In this document: positions 35,501 to 48,900 of the stretch, in pieces
Layout of the letters: each line of letters opens with the position of its first letter
How positions within the stretch are numbered: position 1 is the stretch's first letter
From: Nyssa sinensis
Taxonomy: Eukaryota > Streptophyta > Magnoliopsida > Cornales > Nyssaceae
Direction: 5' to 3'
NCBI GenBank assembly: GCA_008638375.1
Contig: CM018046.1
Coordinates: 40,229,706 to 40,293,705, forward strand
DNA: 64,000 bases
Made by a program: the position numbers and the translations under genes
The notes under the pieces: generated by a model
Seen by the model: the letters and a program-made list of their open reading frames with translations, nothing else
Database searches by the model: none
What the model was told of the DNA's origin: nothing

Positions 35501-36633
35501 GTTGTCTTAGAAAAGCAATAGATGGTCTTAAACAAGCACCACGTGCTTGGTATTCTGCTCTTAAACAAGCCCTACTGGAATTTGGTTTTGTTAATACCAA
35601 GTCAGATTCTTCATTATTTGTGTATGCTGTTGAGTCAACTATTGCCTATTTTCTGGTGTGTGTTGATGACTTAATTATCACTGGAAATGACTCTCATTTT
35701 GTTTCAAGCATCATCCAAAAACTTGGGGCAAAATTCTCTCTCAAGGACTTGGGACCCCTACATTTTTTCCTTGGAATTGAGGTGATTCCTACAAACAATG
35801 GGCTGTTTCTCACTCAACATAAATACATTCGCAATCTCCTGGTCAGAACTTGCATGGATGAAGCCAAGGACGTCACCACTCCACTGTCAACTTCCGTTCC
35901 CTTGAAGTTAAATGATGGATTAGCAGCTGTGGACTCCACAGAATATTGCCGAGTAATTGGTGCCTTGCAATATCTCTCATTCACTCAGCCTGACATCAGT
36001 TTCGCAATAAACAAGCTCTCCCAGTTCATGCACTGTCCAAATACAACTCACTGGACTACCACAAAACGGTTGCTGCGTTACCTCAAGAATACAATTTTCC
36101 ATGGCATCTCGATCAAGAAAGATATTAGTCCATCTCTTATATGCTACTCAGATGCGGATTGGGCAGGAAATCTGGACAACCGAAGCTCAACATCAGCATA
36201 CTTAATTATGCTCGGTTCAAATCCCATCTCATAGAGCTCAAAAAAGCAATGTGCCATTGCAAGATCATCCACCAAAGCTGAATATTGAGCGCTTGCAACA
36301 ACTGTATCAGAATCTATGTGGATATTATCCCTCTTTACTGAAATGAAGTTCTCTCTTCCAAAGCCACCAATGCTTTTATGTGACAACCTTAGTGCAACAC
36401 ATCTCAGTTTTAATCCTGTCCAACATTCAAGAATGACGCACATACAAATTGATTTGCACTTTGTTCGGGACCTGGTTCAACAAGATGCTCTCCATGTTCG
36501 ACATGTCCATACCAATGACCAGCTTGCAGACTTACTCACCAAACCTCTTTCACGGCAACGCACCGATTATCTCAGGCACAAGATCGATCTCACCGATGGT
36601 AGCCTGTTCTTGCGGGGGTGTATCAAGGAATAA
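32552..36633 (+). pseudogene. copia gag-pol polyprotein, five stops and one frameshift
   Basis: The polyprotein cuts and joins the element's DNA copy. I see a gag region with zinc knuckle CQLCDQFGHATKTC and protease WLVDSAASHNMT. Integrase has the pre-domain WHKRLGH, CVSC, catalytic Asp in TDVWG and in YFDNGHEY. Reverse transcriptase has LDVNNTFLHG and LVCVDDLIITG in place of the usual YVDD. RNase H has SDADWAGN and STKAEY, and the tail LADLLTKPL follows. Breaks are TAG at 32969, a frameshift near 33710 with TGA at 33718, TAA at 34252, TAG at 36232 (normally Trp) and TGA at 36286 (normally Arg). The integrase catalytic Glu after QNG is Lys (34321-34323). The copy cannot move by itself. Confidence 0.93.
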
Positions 36634-36860
36634 TGAGTCATCATCTGCCAACTCATATGTAACGGAAGATTTAAAATGATGACAGCTGATATACCAAGAT
36701 TGCTGCAAGCTAGAATCAAGGATCGGCTCTTATTGTAACAATATTCTCATTCATACTTTCCATACATAGTTACTACTCTGCTTTTGTATATATAAACCAG
36801 TTCTGACATATGAATGAAAATGTACAAAATTCAATTCAAAGCAGTGCTTATTATCTTTTA
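36621..36860 (+). repeat. 3' LTR of the copia element
   Basis: It starts after the purine tract GCGGGGGTG and ends before the AACAT target duplication. Confidence 0.95.
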
Positions 36861-36865
36861 AACAT

Positions 36866-37363
36866 TTTAAGGATTGAGTTTTTTTAAGATATTAACATTA
36901 ATTTAAATAACGCTCATTATTTTTTGTAATATTCTCATGATATCTATTTTTATAAGATATAAATATAAGAGAGAGATTTAATCCAATCAAAATTTTGGAA
37001 CGAGTTATCAAAAATTTCAAATTGATACGATTTTGGAAAATGTTGTAAAATTAAAAATTAATAGCAAAACATACTGAAATGTAATAAATTGTTGTTAAAA
37101 TATGTGTATGAGTAATTTTTAAAAGATTCATTAATATTTAAAAAAATCTTATACACTCGTGATTTCTAATTCTCGTTACAGTAACCTAATATTCTTCATA
37201 CTGTTACACCGCAATCAGAATTGAATTATAGTCTGCAACCAAAATTAATTAAATCCATGGAGATTAAAATAATTATAATAAAAATACTCAATTTCTGAAA
37301 AAATTAACTAAAAAGAAACATATTCGCACATGCAAACGAAATGTTAATAAGACATCATAAGGC

Positions 37364-37401
<38 letters not shown>

Positions 37402-37874
37402 GCATCCTAAACATCAACAAACCTTCACAAATGAATTAACTAGTTCACCATTTCTATTTGAACATTACTTAGTTTTAGCAAGGAAAAATTATAGTGACAT
37501 TTTCTTAAGTTTTATAACAATTGTAAAGATATTTTTTAAATAATAATAATTATTTTTATTTTTACTAACAAATTAGAAAGAAATTTTTTCAAACAATTTT
37601 TTTTCAAAATAACAAAAGTGTTATTTTTATAAACTTTTTTTTTTAAATTTTGACAAATTATTTTTTTTTCAATTTCAAATAATATTAATTAAAATTATTT
37701 TTGACTAAAAAATATAAGTTATTTATCTTAAATTTAATTTTTATATACATTTTTTTAAAAGAGAAAAAAATTATCAAAATTGAAAAAAATGTAAAAAAAT
37801 AAAATAAATAAAATAGGCACTTTGTCATTTAAAAAAAAATTAAGACCGAAAGAAAAGTCTTTATAATTTGTTAA
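36866..37874. other. AT-rich spacer
   Basis: No gene or element end was recognised between the copia element and the Mutator-like element. It contains an (AT)n run at 37369-37399 and many A/T tracts. Confidence 0.7.
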
Positions 37875-38239
37875 TAAAAATAAGGGATAATTATACTTAC
37901 CTCCCTTATGGTTTCTGACAATTACAGAAACTACCCCTATCATTTCTGAAATAACACTGTACCCCCTTTCAGTCATGTCAGACAAACGGTGTTAACAGAA
38001 TTTGTTCTTTTACCACTTTACTCCTCTATTTTAATAATACTCTTTAAATAAAAAATAAATTATTCTCTCTTCTCTGTGTTTCTCTCTCTCAAATAGCACT
38101 CTTTCTCTCTCTATGCAGCCCACTACATTTCCTTTCTGCCTCTCAATTTCTCTACCCACGACCACAATCAACGACCATCGTTGCCATCATCCGGCCATCA
38201 CAACTCTACCACCATTTTCCATTCGTATCACTCCTCTTT

Positions 38240-38448
38240 TCAAACCCTTACCTTGACCAATTTGTAGTGGAAAATCTCAATGACATAATCATTTATAGTC
38301 ACTCACTAGAGGTTTGGAACCCTGAGTATAGTGTTCCGGATGCAGCAAGAAAAGAAGCTGTACGTGAAACGGTACTCAAACGAAAGTGTTATTTCTTGGG
38401 CATTGGATCAACAAGGGTGTGATTGAGATGGATCAAGAGAAGATCAGG
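38240..38448 (+). pseudogene. Ty3/gypsy reverse transcriptase fragment inside the Mutator-like element
   Basis: It reads PYLDQFVVENLNDIIIYSHS then LE, the region of the catalytic Y-x-D-D (here NLND). After a scrambled part it continues KCYFLGHWINKGVIEMDQEK then IR, the block usually seen as C-x-F-x...FLGH...G-I-x-MDPEKI. It is broken off by the solo LTR at 38449 and continues at 41976. Confidence 0.75.
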
Positions 38449-41400
38449 TGCAATACCCCGACCCAAAATGGCACGAATATCGAGGTAGTCGGGTCAGGCA
38501 ACACTTTATCAATTGTACTCAAAACTGTTAAACTCTATATTCTGACATCACATATGACCTTAGAACGTGAACAGTATCAATTACACAGTCAATGTTGGGA
38601 GATGCCCGAGCAGCCTAGAATTATACCCCATAATGCGCGCACGCAGGCAAACCCATGCATGCATACATGCACCCATGAACGTAGACCATAAAATATTAGT
38701 GTATGCATACGTGCCCAGAATTTAGTATATACGTATATATATGGGTATATGTGTATGTATAAAATAGGTATAATCATGAATTTATACATGTATATATATA
38801 TAATGTATTATACCACATATATATATATGTACATATGTGTATATTAAATGAAAACAAAAAGGGGAAAGAAAAGAAAATGGGCAAGTGGGCTGCCAAGGAC
38901 AGCCGTGAGTGTGTGAGTGGGTGGGGGTAGATATATATATATATATATATATATGTATCAAGAGGTGTGTGTGTACGGTTGTATGTGTGTGTGTAATAGT
39001 TGAGTGTATAACACTCAACGGAGAGTGGTAGTGGCAGAAAGTGGGTGTTGGAGTGTGTAGGGAGATCTCAGGGCATGGTCAGGTCTGAGTAGAGAGAGAG
39101 AGAGAGAGAGAAAGAAAAACTTGTTACATGCATGTGATCTCTCACTCTCGGGAAAAAGGGAAATCAAAGGAAAGATCAGGAACAAAAAGGGAGAGGGAAG
39201 CAGAATGAGAAAGAGAGAAGGTTAGAGAGAGGAACGGGTCGCGTAAAAAGAGAAGAAATTTAGAGAAAGAAAGTAAAAATCAGTGGAGAAACCGAGAGCT
39301 TGGAGGAAGGAGAAACAGCAACTAGGTAGGTATATTCTGACTGAACCTATGTCCTTTTGTGTTTTAAATTAAATCAGTTGTGTTGGACTTGCTAAGGTAT
39401 AGAAAAAAATTAAAGAAATGAAAGTGCCGCACATGGTCAACAATGGCAGATTTTGGTAGGTCCATTTGATCGCGATTTTAGGACTTAAAATGGCTAGCCA
39501 AGTTCATTAGGAACCCAACGGAATTTGAACCATCTAAAACGGTTGAGAAATGGCCATTCTATGGCCGATTATTCTCTTGCCGGTGCAACGCCGGAAAACT
39601 GACTGTGGGTGTCGGAAAACCGTGTCCAATCAAACCAAAACTAGTTTAAAAACGATGCTTGAGATTCTAGAAATGTTTTGGTACAAAAATCTTGAAAAAC
39701 GGACGTGAAACTCGTGAGAAACAGTGAGGAAAACCTCACTGTCCGTACACCGGCGCCGGAAGCACGCCGGAGAAGACGACCGGAATGTCGTGAGACATTC
39801 CAGGTTAAGACGAAACCGGATCCGGGTATGGTTTGGGTCGGAACCCGACCGGAATAAGAGGGGCCCGACACGGCGTCGTTTCCAATTAAAAGTTTTAAAT
39901 TTAAAAATCAGGGCTGACGTCATCATGACGTCAGCATTACCTATTAAACCGGTTCTCCGAGATAGCCTGAACCGGCTGGTTCACTGTGTAACCGGTCCGG
40001 TCTAGGGTTTTTGGTCTTGAACCCACTAGTTCAGACCGGAACTATGGGAAATTATAAAGTGACCCCAACTGTTTTCCCTAATTCAAGTCTGGCCCAAACT
40101 TTGAAAATAAATTTCAAATGTACCCCTGATAAATAATAAAATAATAAAATAAATTATTTAAATAATTTATTAAATAGGTAAGATTACTATTTTACCCCTG
40201 AGTCACAAATCAGTCAAACGAAGTCCAAATGGGGCGAATAAATAGTCAAACTTTATTATCTCGGGCATTCCGGATCCAATGGTGAGATCCGTTTTATGAG
40301 ACGGGACTCCGAACATTAAAATACAATGAAAACAAATCCTAAAATGACCAAAATACCCCTATGTCCTAACAAGGCAAGTTATATGTGTATTCTTATTATC
40401 TCGGACCCACTAAATCCAACGGTGAGGTCAGAATTATAAAAAGATGTCCCGAGAATAAAAGTACAAAAGACAGTTTTGCCCTTTTCGATTCAGGAGTCCG
40501 ATTTAAGATCAGTAAAAGCCTAAACCAACTTTCTTGAGCATTCCGGACTCAATGGTAGGGCCTATTTTAGGAAAAGGGAAACTTATAAAATAAAGACATA
40601 AAATTTGACGAAATACCATCATTCAAATGATGATAGACTGAGATATGTTTCTTGGATTATAGGAACACAGAAGGGCAAGGAAAGCGCAGTCTGAATCCTT
40701 TAGTTCAAGGACAGAAACATGTAAGTAACTCTTATGCTTTAATGTGGGTTATTTCCCCAGCCAGTCACATTTATCTGTTCATGCTGCCAAAATTTGTACT
40801 TTATCACTACCTACTCAACTTGATTCTCTGTTGAAGCCAATCGATTTGTGATCAATTATTCATGTCTGTACTTCGAATTCGACTTGCTTGCCTATAACTT
40901 TTGTGATCTTGATCTGTTGACATTTGAACATATTTATACCATCATGATCTGGTGATGCATCTTGAATTATGTTGATCCATACTCTTATGTCTCGTTGATT
41001 GAGATTGTGGTTATTTCACATGATTGTACATTCTGTGTGGAAGTTTATAGATTATAATATTCGGTATGTACCCAGGGTTGTGCTCAGTCACAATGCCCAT
41101 CTGTTTCCAGATGCGGGGTGGACCCTTTGGGGTCTGTTGTGTCCTTCGGGACATGTTCTGTAGTAAAAGAGCTCTAGCGCTTTTCAGCAAGCCCGAGGAA
41201 CTGAGGCGGAGCTGAATATGCGTGTTCTGGGGGTATGCCGGGCCCTGTTCTGTTTACGCATCTGTTTTGTTAGATTCCGATATTAACGTTTTTGCATTGT
41301 TGGATGGTCATATTTTATACTTTGTGAATGATCATATTATTTGCAAGCATGGAATACTTTGATTGGCTGACGTATTGTTGGTGGCAACAATTTATTGTGT

Positions 41401-41975
41401 TGAACTGGATCTTTTTGATTGATTCTCCCTTGTATTATTCCTTGTGGGAATAAGCCTTTCTGGACCCTTGGGTCATTGTTGTTATATCTTGGTGACTGGC
41501 TATTGCTTATCTGTTATCCTTCTTCTGTTATTCTTGTGAACTAACCCTAACCCATGTTAAAGCTAGGAGATTACTTATTGGGCTTTGTTAGCTCACCCCT
41601 CCCTTAAATTTTTCAGGACAACAAGAAGTCGGGGAACCCTCAGGCGCTCCAGAAACTTAGACGCTGCTAGTTACTGGTAGCTATTTTGGCGAGTTTTGTA
41701 TTAAGTTAAATATTGTCAGGTCTTAATACTCCCATGTCACCACGGTCCTGTTTGTTGGTGTTGTTTTTGAAGGATCTGTATTTAAACACTTATAATTTTT
41801 GGGTATGCATCAAGTGGTGAACTGACTGTGCTACCAGATATTTTAATGATTAAGAAATGCTTTTGTTAAAACTTTACCCAGCATTTCAGATCCTTTTGGA
41901 CGGGGAACGGCCCACGGGCCGCAGACCCGGGTCACGGACCCCTAATCCGCATAGGGTGAGTTTTGGGTTGTGACA
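38449..41975 (-). mobile_element. solo LTR, 3.5 kb, Ty3/gypsy type
   Basis: It starts TGCAATACCCCGACCCAAAA and ends TTTTGGGTTGTGACA, with the 5-bp duplication TCAGG at 38444-38448 and 41976-41980. No primer-binding site, polyprotein or second LTR was found. Its minus strand starts TGTCACAACCC, similar to the large LTRs at 45924 and 52998, so I place it on the minus strand. TGTCACGCCCC-type starts are common in plant chromoviruses such as Tekay/Del (assignment inferred). Microsatellites and GA tracts fill 38700-39150. Confidence 0.88.
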
Positions 41976-42395
41976 TCAGGTCTATTGTGGACTGGGAAGT
42001 GCCAAAGAAAGAGAGAGCAAGTAGTTGTGGTGAATGCTATTTCTTGGCCATTGGATTAGCAAGGGTGTGATTTAGATGAATCAAGAGAAGATCAGGTCTG
42101 TTGTGGACTGGGAAGTGCCGAAGAAAGAGAGAGCATGTAATAGTGGTGAATGCTATTTCTTGGCCATTGGATTAGCAAGGGTGTGATTCAGATGGATCAA
42201 GAGAAGATCAGGTCTGTTGTGGACTAGGAAGTGCTGAAGAAGGAGAGAGCATGTAGCAGTGGTGAATGCTATTTCTTGGCCATTGGATCAGCAAGTGTGT
42301 GATTCAGATGGATCAAGAAAAGATCAGGTCTGTTGTGGACTGGGAAGTGCCAAAGAAGGAGAGAGCAAGTAGCAATGATGAAGCCGAATGCTCGA
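41976..42395 (+). repeat. 116-bp tandem array of Ty3 reverse transcriptase sequence
   Basis: ATCAGGTCT recurs at 41975, 42091, 42207 and 42323, exactly 116 bp apart. Each unit includes TGGACTGGGAAGTGCC and GAATGCTATTTCTTGG. With the piece left of the solo LTR (from about 38386) there are a little over four copies. A 116-bp unit breaks the reading frame, so the array arose after the sequence stopped coding. Confidence 0.9.
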
Positions 42396-43155
42396 AGCCA
42401 TTTTAGATAAGGCAAGACAACTCAGGATACTTGCGGCGCTCCCTCCGGTTTAATGGCAGAGATTGACTGCGAATTTATCCTTTAATTGAAATTACTTTAT
42501 GAACTTAGGGATTAATTACCATTTGATTCCCTAGATCACTCCGTCTCCACGCCGATGATTTTAGACATCATCTTGATAACACAGGTCATCTTAGTATTCT
42601 TCTGTCAATGGGGGGGACTACACAATTTCTCCTCCTCTCCCTCAGTCTTATTGTTCCTCTGTAAGAGGGATGAAACCTATCTATGACAATCATCACTAGA
42701 TGAGGGAGGGAATCCAAAAGGCAAAAGGTAGAGATTAGGGTTAGTGATGGGAAATGGTGGTGTCATCGATGGCAGTGGACGAAGGGAAGGGGTGGTGACG
42801 TCGGTGGTGGTAGTGGTGGACGGAGGGTGAGTGACATTGATGCCGTCGGTGGGTGGGTTTGGAGGGAGTTGAATTTTTTTTAGGGAAAGTGAGGGAAAAT
42901 CTTGCTGGAGGAGAGAGAAATAAAAGAGGCAATGAGAAAATGGGTTGATTCAAGGGTAAATTTGGTATTTTAAATTTTTTTAATGCTGATGTCATTGTTT
43001 TCCATTTGAGTCATTAACGGTGTTAGACGGCAGGGGGTGTTTGTTACTAACATTAGAAACATAACGGGTGCAATGTTATTTCAGAAAGTATAAGGGAGAT
43101 TTCTGTAATTATCAGAAACCTCAAGGAAGGCAGGTGTAATTTATCCTAAAAATAA

Positions 43156-45918
43156 AAAATGTCAGCATCATTTTAAAAACATCGAAAAAAGTTTTTGTAT
43201 TTATCAAAATACTAAAAAAAAATAATATAATTTACCCTTTCATTCTTGTGCACTATCCCATACCCCAACCAGCAACCAAACGTAGCCTACAGATTTCTAA
43301 CATTTCTCTTTGATTAATGAAGGTAGTACAAGTAAAAGCTTCTCATAAGGTGCTTACATTGCCATAAATTAGGTAACAGTAGTTTGAGTAGATGTTGACC
43401 GGAAATATCTTATTTCTCATTACTCACATTCTTATCCACACCTTCATTTATATATTCTCTTCCATCAAATCTATCGATGGAAACAAAGCTTGCGATGCAC
43501 GACCTTCAATATTTCTTTCCTTATTTATTTATTTATTACTCTGTCCCTCTCTCTTTTTCTCGAGAGCCAAACAGGAACCTTGAACGCCATGACCACGGAC
43601 ATTTGTTTGATTGCAGGAAAGTAGGAGGAAGGGAAATGGGTTTTACTTTTCACTGTTACTCTTCCTTTAAGGTAATTTTAGATGTTTTAAATTTTATATT
43701 TCAAATGATTTGGTATTAGATTATTCATAATAATTTAAGTATATTGTATAATATTTTGTTAATAATTTATTGTCACATTATCTAAAATATAAAGTTTAAT
43801 ACAAAAAATTAAAACATCACATTACTCATATATTGTATAATATTAAGACATCGCATTACTCATATATTGTATAATGTCATTTGTGTCACTACTCATACAT
43901 TGTATAATGTCATTTGTGTCACTGTTAGTTTGTAAAGGAAGTTGGATCCTAAATCTCAACCATATAAAATTGGCTTCCGCACTTAGGGATCGTTTGACGA
44001 AGGTGATTGAGGCATAAAAAAACGAGCCAATTTCACGATTTTGATAATATTTCTCAAAATTTTGTTAAAAGAATACGATGTTGGTTCCATGATTTTGAAA
44101 ACGTTACTGAAAACTCTGTTAAAAGACTAGTGAATTAGTTCCACGATTTTGTGTCCTATGTGCAACATGAAACATGTTTTTAGTCTAAGTTCAATACAGA
44201 GCAAAGCCCTTTTACAAATACTTAGCAATGTTTTTTATGTCGGCTTTTATGTTTCACTTGACTTTGTTCAGGATTAGAAATTTTTTACCAAACTTACGTG
44301 GTTCGGGTTTAATTTAATTTGATCAACGCAGAATTTTATTTATTTATTAAACTTATGTAGATTTTGAAATCGCATTTCAAAATATATTTTTTAACGAAAT
44401 TGCATCTTCACATCTCAAAGTCAGTTTTTTAATGAAATTGCATCTTGAAAATGCGATGTTAAACTAACAAAAATTTGAAAGTCATCTAAATTTTTTTTGG
44501 ATTTGCGCAAGTCATCTTATATCGTTATTGATTTAAAACCGCATATTAAAAATACAATTTCGTTAAAAATTTAATATTAAAATTACATCTTGAAAATATA
44601 ATTTAAAAAACTATATAAACTTGATAAATAAGTTAAAAAGAATGTGCGTCGATTTAAATAATAAAAAAGAAAAACTCGCTAAAATTTACTAAAAAAATTC
44701 CTGGATTATACTCACTAACCAACTTCCCTATGTCACCATCACAAAAAATCATTGCAACTCTTTCAGGAGTCCGATTGCTAAATGTCTAAAATCGAATCAA
44801 AATTTCTTGATTTTTTTTTTATCCCAAAGTGATGCGATTACAATTTATACTCAATTAACCGAATAGTATAATTACAAAGTAACGAAGAGTACTTAACATA
44901 ACACCCAATCAACATAGTAATATAATTACAGTGTAATGAAAATTACTTAACAAAACAACAATAAGAATCTCTCAAATATAAATGTTGGATAAATAATCTA
45001 ATATAAATAATGACAGAGTGAAAATAATTATTCACAATATCCTTATAAACTCTTTTCATAAATGACAAATTAGAATGGCCCAATTGATTTTTAAAAAATT
45101 CATATTTATTAAAGATTAGAAAATCGAGAAATCTATATATAAGTAATATTTTATAACTCGTGTGTTTGTACATATTTACTTACATAAGTGTAAGATTTAC
45201 GTAAATGTCATGATGACATATTCTATACCTATACCTATGTGAATATATGTGCACTAATATTTACACAAAACGTACAATTGCGACTGTTACAAAATGTGTC
45301 ATTCATGCATTATGCGCCTCTAATACATTATAGCCACGAATAAAATCTTTTTTTAATTATCCTAAAATAGGGAATTGAATCCCTAAACTAATTTTACCTT
45401 ATAGATATAATGACTGCACTACAAAGACTTTTGACAATCAAATTGCAATATTCAAATGATAGTGAGGCTCGACTAGCCAACTCATCCAAGGGGAGCCATT
45501 TGGGGGGGGGTGTTTTGGATATTCAAATGACTCATTTTATTATACATACACTCTAATAATGATGGTCAAAATATGTATTTACTTTTATACTTTAATGCAT
45601 TTTAAATTTAAAAAATGTAAATAATTTGATTTTAAAATTTTAAAAACGTAAATAACCAATTTATTTATTTCACACCAAAATTTGGCTCCTTTCTCTTTCC
45701 ACAGTAATTGTATATGAATTCCCAACTCCTCAGGAGCCATTTTGGCTCTTAAATGAATTCATTGTTAGAGCATTTCTAAAGTTAAATGCATTTTATTTAT
45801 GTTAATTTTATAATTTGACATATTGGAATAAAAAAATAGCAAATTTGGACAATTTTGATTCAATATTAAAATGTTATTTTTAAGCATAAAAATTATTTTT
45901 TTTTAATAAAATAGCATG
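43156..45918. other. AT-rich spacer with short tandem repeats
   Basis: No gene recognised. At 43818-43925 a unit of about 40 bp with CATATATTGTATAATGTCAT is repeated. The open frames at 43392-43719 lack motifs. Confidence 0.65.
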
Positions 45919-45923
45919 GACCT

Positions 45924-48900
45924 TGTCACGCCTCGAATTCCCGACCGAACCCGGGGACGCGACTGAACGAAACAAAAGAAAGAAAATAAAATATAAAGTC
46001 AATAACTGAACGAAACAAAAGAAAGAAAATAAAATAAAGTCAATAAATAAATATATAACTCATTTACTGATTAGATACAAGCCTATTCCACTAACATAAC
46101 TATACATCCATCAATACACATACATTCCCGTTTTAAAAAAAAATTCGGCAGAACCTCCTTTGTTTTTCGAGCCTTTTTCCCCCTGATAATCACAATACAT
46201 AATGTATATACAAACACATCACAATCCATCCTCACTCGATGGCCACAATCTTATCAAAGTTAAATATACATCGCCTAATTATACAATCCATCACATCTAC
46301 TCCTACACTTAAACTAAAAGATCACAAATTCCATATTTATTACAATATACAATACCATTTCCATTCTTTTCAGAAAATACGCCCCAAGGGCCCAAATATT
46401 CTTCCAAATTTATTTCCTCTGCTTTCTCCAAGACTTCATCAAGTCCCGCGTACCAGGAGCTTTATCTGAAACCTGTGCCCACGAATGGGTCAGCGCCAAC
46501 ATGCTGGTATGGTACAATACTAATGCAAGGAACAAAATTAAGTCGTGGCATGTGCAAGTGTACATGTATATCTACATGCCTCCCTAATCATGCATACAAT
46601 ATAATGGCAATGTACAAACTACATCTGTATAAAACCCTATATCACGTTCACAAATTCATCAACATAATGCACATGTGATATGCGTGACACACCCATGCAT
46701 CTCAATGTCACACCCATGTCTCGCTTCACAGTTCTTCCCCGTTGGCATGCAAGTACCAATATATGCCTCGCTTTACGGTCCGGACCCCGTAGGCCTGCGA
46801 GTACCTAATGGCCAATTTTGGGTTTTTCACTATAGGATCTGCACCCTCATAATGCACCAGCACCTCGTGCTGACCCACACTATGCTTTCAAGGAATCACA
46901 CAATGCCAATATGCCATGATTTCATCATGCAATAATACAGTTCAAATGAAACATCACTTTCATAAGCATATGCAACATGCTTTACATAATGTATTACATT
47001 TAAGATTAAATCACAAGACTTCATCCACAATCTACGTCTCATGCTCGATCAATCTCAACACTTATGAAAATCCACATGTCACAATATCAACAATCCTTCT
47101 AAAACATAAATCACATAGGACGACAACTCAAGAAGTAAATCACAACTCCCAAATAATCATAAAGAATATGGAAACATATAAACAATCAACTCAAAGAAGC
47201 AATAATTCCTATGTGATCTTCTATCAACAGATAAGCACAAAAATCATGCAACCAATATGCACATCAATCCTAATTTAATTCTATTCCTTACTTAGTAAAG
47301 TACCATACCTGATCGGGTTATCTCAACCCCACTAAGCTGTGTCCACTATGCAATCCAATCAACCAGGTTGATCTTTCGTCCACGGTTCATAAGTTGAAGA
47401 AACACACCGGCATGTTGATCGAGTCGGCCAACCATTTTAAATCCAGTTTCATCAGCTTCTTCAACATTTTTCCCCAAGCAGACGATGATCCTGACAGATT
47501 CTGTCCCTTTATCATCCCATCCATCTTATCATCGCATCCATCAAATATTGAAGAACTTTCCCTTCCTCAAGTTGCTCCTTACCCAAGTCCCCCAATGGTA
47601 ATTTACAATTACTTGCAAATTGCATTTCAACTATGCCTATCTTAGATATAACCGGCACTAACAAATGATCAACAAACAACACATCAACTTGTAGCTACTC
47701 AACAAGAAACTCAAAAGCCTTCAATGAAACAAAATCCATAAGTTTATCTTCTAAATTCTTTAAATAAACTTCAGAAATTGGCCTGCTGCTAGGACGCTAT
47801 TGCTGCTTGGCTTTCAAAGCCAACTCTGTCACTGACCAACCCTTGAAGCAACATCCATCCCAAAGATCACCACTCCGAGCAGCAAATTGCTCCCAATATA
47901 TATATATACTCATATTGACATACATCCCCCCAAAATCAGCTCCCTTTTATTCAAGTTAATTTGATTCGAACCTTACCATTCTTACCAATTTAACCAGACA
48001 GTAACAGCAGCATCAAAACCACTTAACATTTCCAAATTCAGGCATATAAAATCAGCATTAAAACCACTTAAAATTCTCAAATTCAGGTATATAAAAATCT
48101 GCTACTTTAGATTTAAAATTAGCTTGAATTCAGCCCATCAAAGTGCTGCTAGAACACTGCCGCAGCAGCTATTTCTCTGCTACTGAAATGCTGCTGTCCC
48201 CCCCCAATTTTCGCAGCAAACCACAACCCAATCTAGCTATACACTCCAATCACGGACACCAACATCACTCCCTTTTCATCTTCACGTTACAAGTGACCAT
48301 CCATACAAACCAATTTCCCCTAATTCAATCATGATTTTTCTAACCAAAATCAACAAAGGATAACCTTACAAAAATCCAGAATCCCATTACAGAAATCCAA
48401 TACTCATAAACCCCGATCTGAACAATCATACCCTCTTGGCGTAATCCCGAAGTCTGCTGCTTACAACATGCTTGTTATTGATCCTTGACATACTGGCACG
48501 GCTACAGCTTCCCTGGGACTGCATCGTTTGAATCAAGTCTTGCGGCTACCATTTATGGCAGTCACTGCTTAGACAATTGAATCAACAAATCCAACCCAAT
48601 CAAATCCAAATGACTCTACCGCAGCTCCTTCATTTTCCTTCAATCCAACCCACAACCAACACCAACACGTATGTGTATATATATATATATATATATTACC
48701 TGCTGCAGCTCCCTTTTCCGTTACACCGCTACTCAACCAACGCCTCAACGCGATCCTCGCGATACCTGTCTTCAAAACCACCATCATCGCCCCCTCTGTA
48801 CGCTGTACAACATATATATATATATATACACTCATATAGCGATCCACTGTGCAACCGATCTCTCCATCCCCACAACACAACACACACCTCGATCACCTCC

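Larger units (their letters stand above)
32263..36860 (+). mobile_element. Ty1/copia LTR retrotransposon, complete but defective
   Basis: A 4598-bp element with LTRs of 239 and 240 bp, differing at about seven positions (near 97 percent identity), flanked by the 5-bp duplication AACAT (32258-32262 and 36861-36865). The primer-binding site TGGTATCAAGAG starts directly after the 5' LTR, and a purine tract GCGGGGGTG precedes the 3' LTR. The order gag, protease, integrase, reverse transcriptase, RNase H is copia. Small size and short LTRs suggest the Ale/Retrofit group, an inference. The LTRs start TATC and end TTTTA instead of TG...CA. It sits about 1 kb upstream of the pyruvate kinase start, head to head with that gene. 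Confidence 0.95.
37884..43146. mobile_element. Mutator-like element with long terminal inverted repeats and captured Ty3 sequence
   Basis: The two ends are inverted repeats over about 85-130 bp (left GGGATAATTATAC, TGGTTTCTGACAATTACAGA, TTCTGAAATAACA; the right end is the reverse of close variants). A perfect 9-bp duplication TAAAAATAA flanks it at 37875-37883 and 43147-43155. Long inverted repeats and a 9-bp duplication are Mutator traits. There is no transposase. The interior carries a Ty3/gypsy reverse transcriptase fragment and a tandem array, interrupted by a 3.5-kb solo LTR; without that the element is about 1.7 kb. Capture of foreign sequence makes it Pack-MULE-like. Confidence 0.85.
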
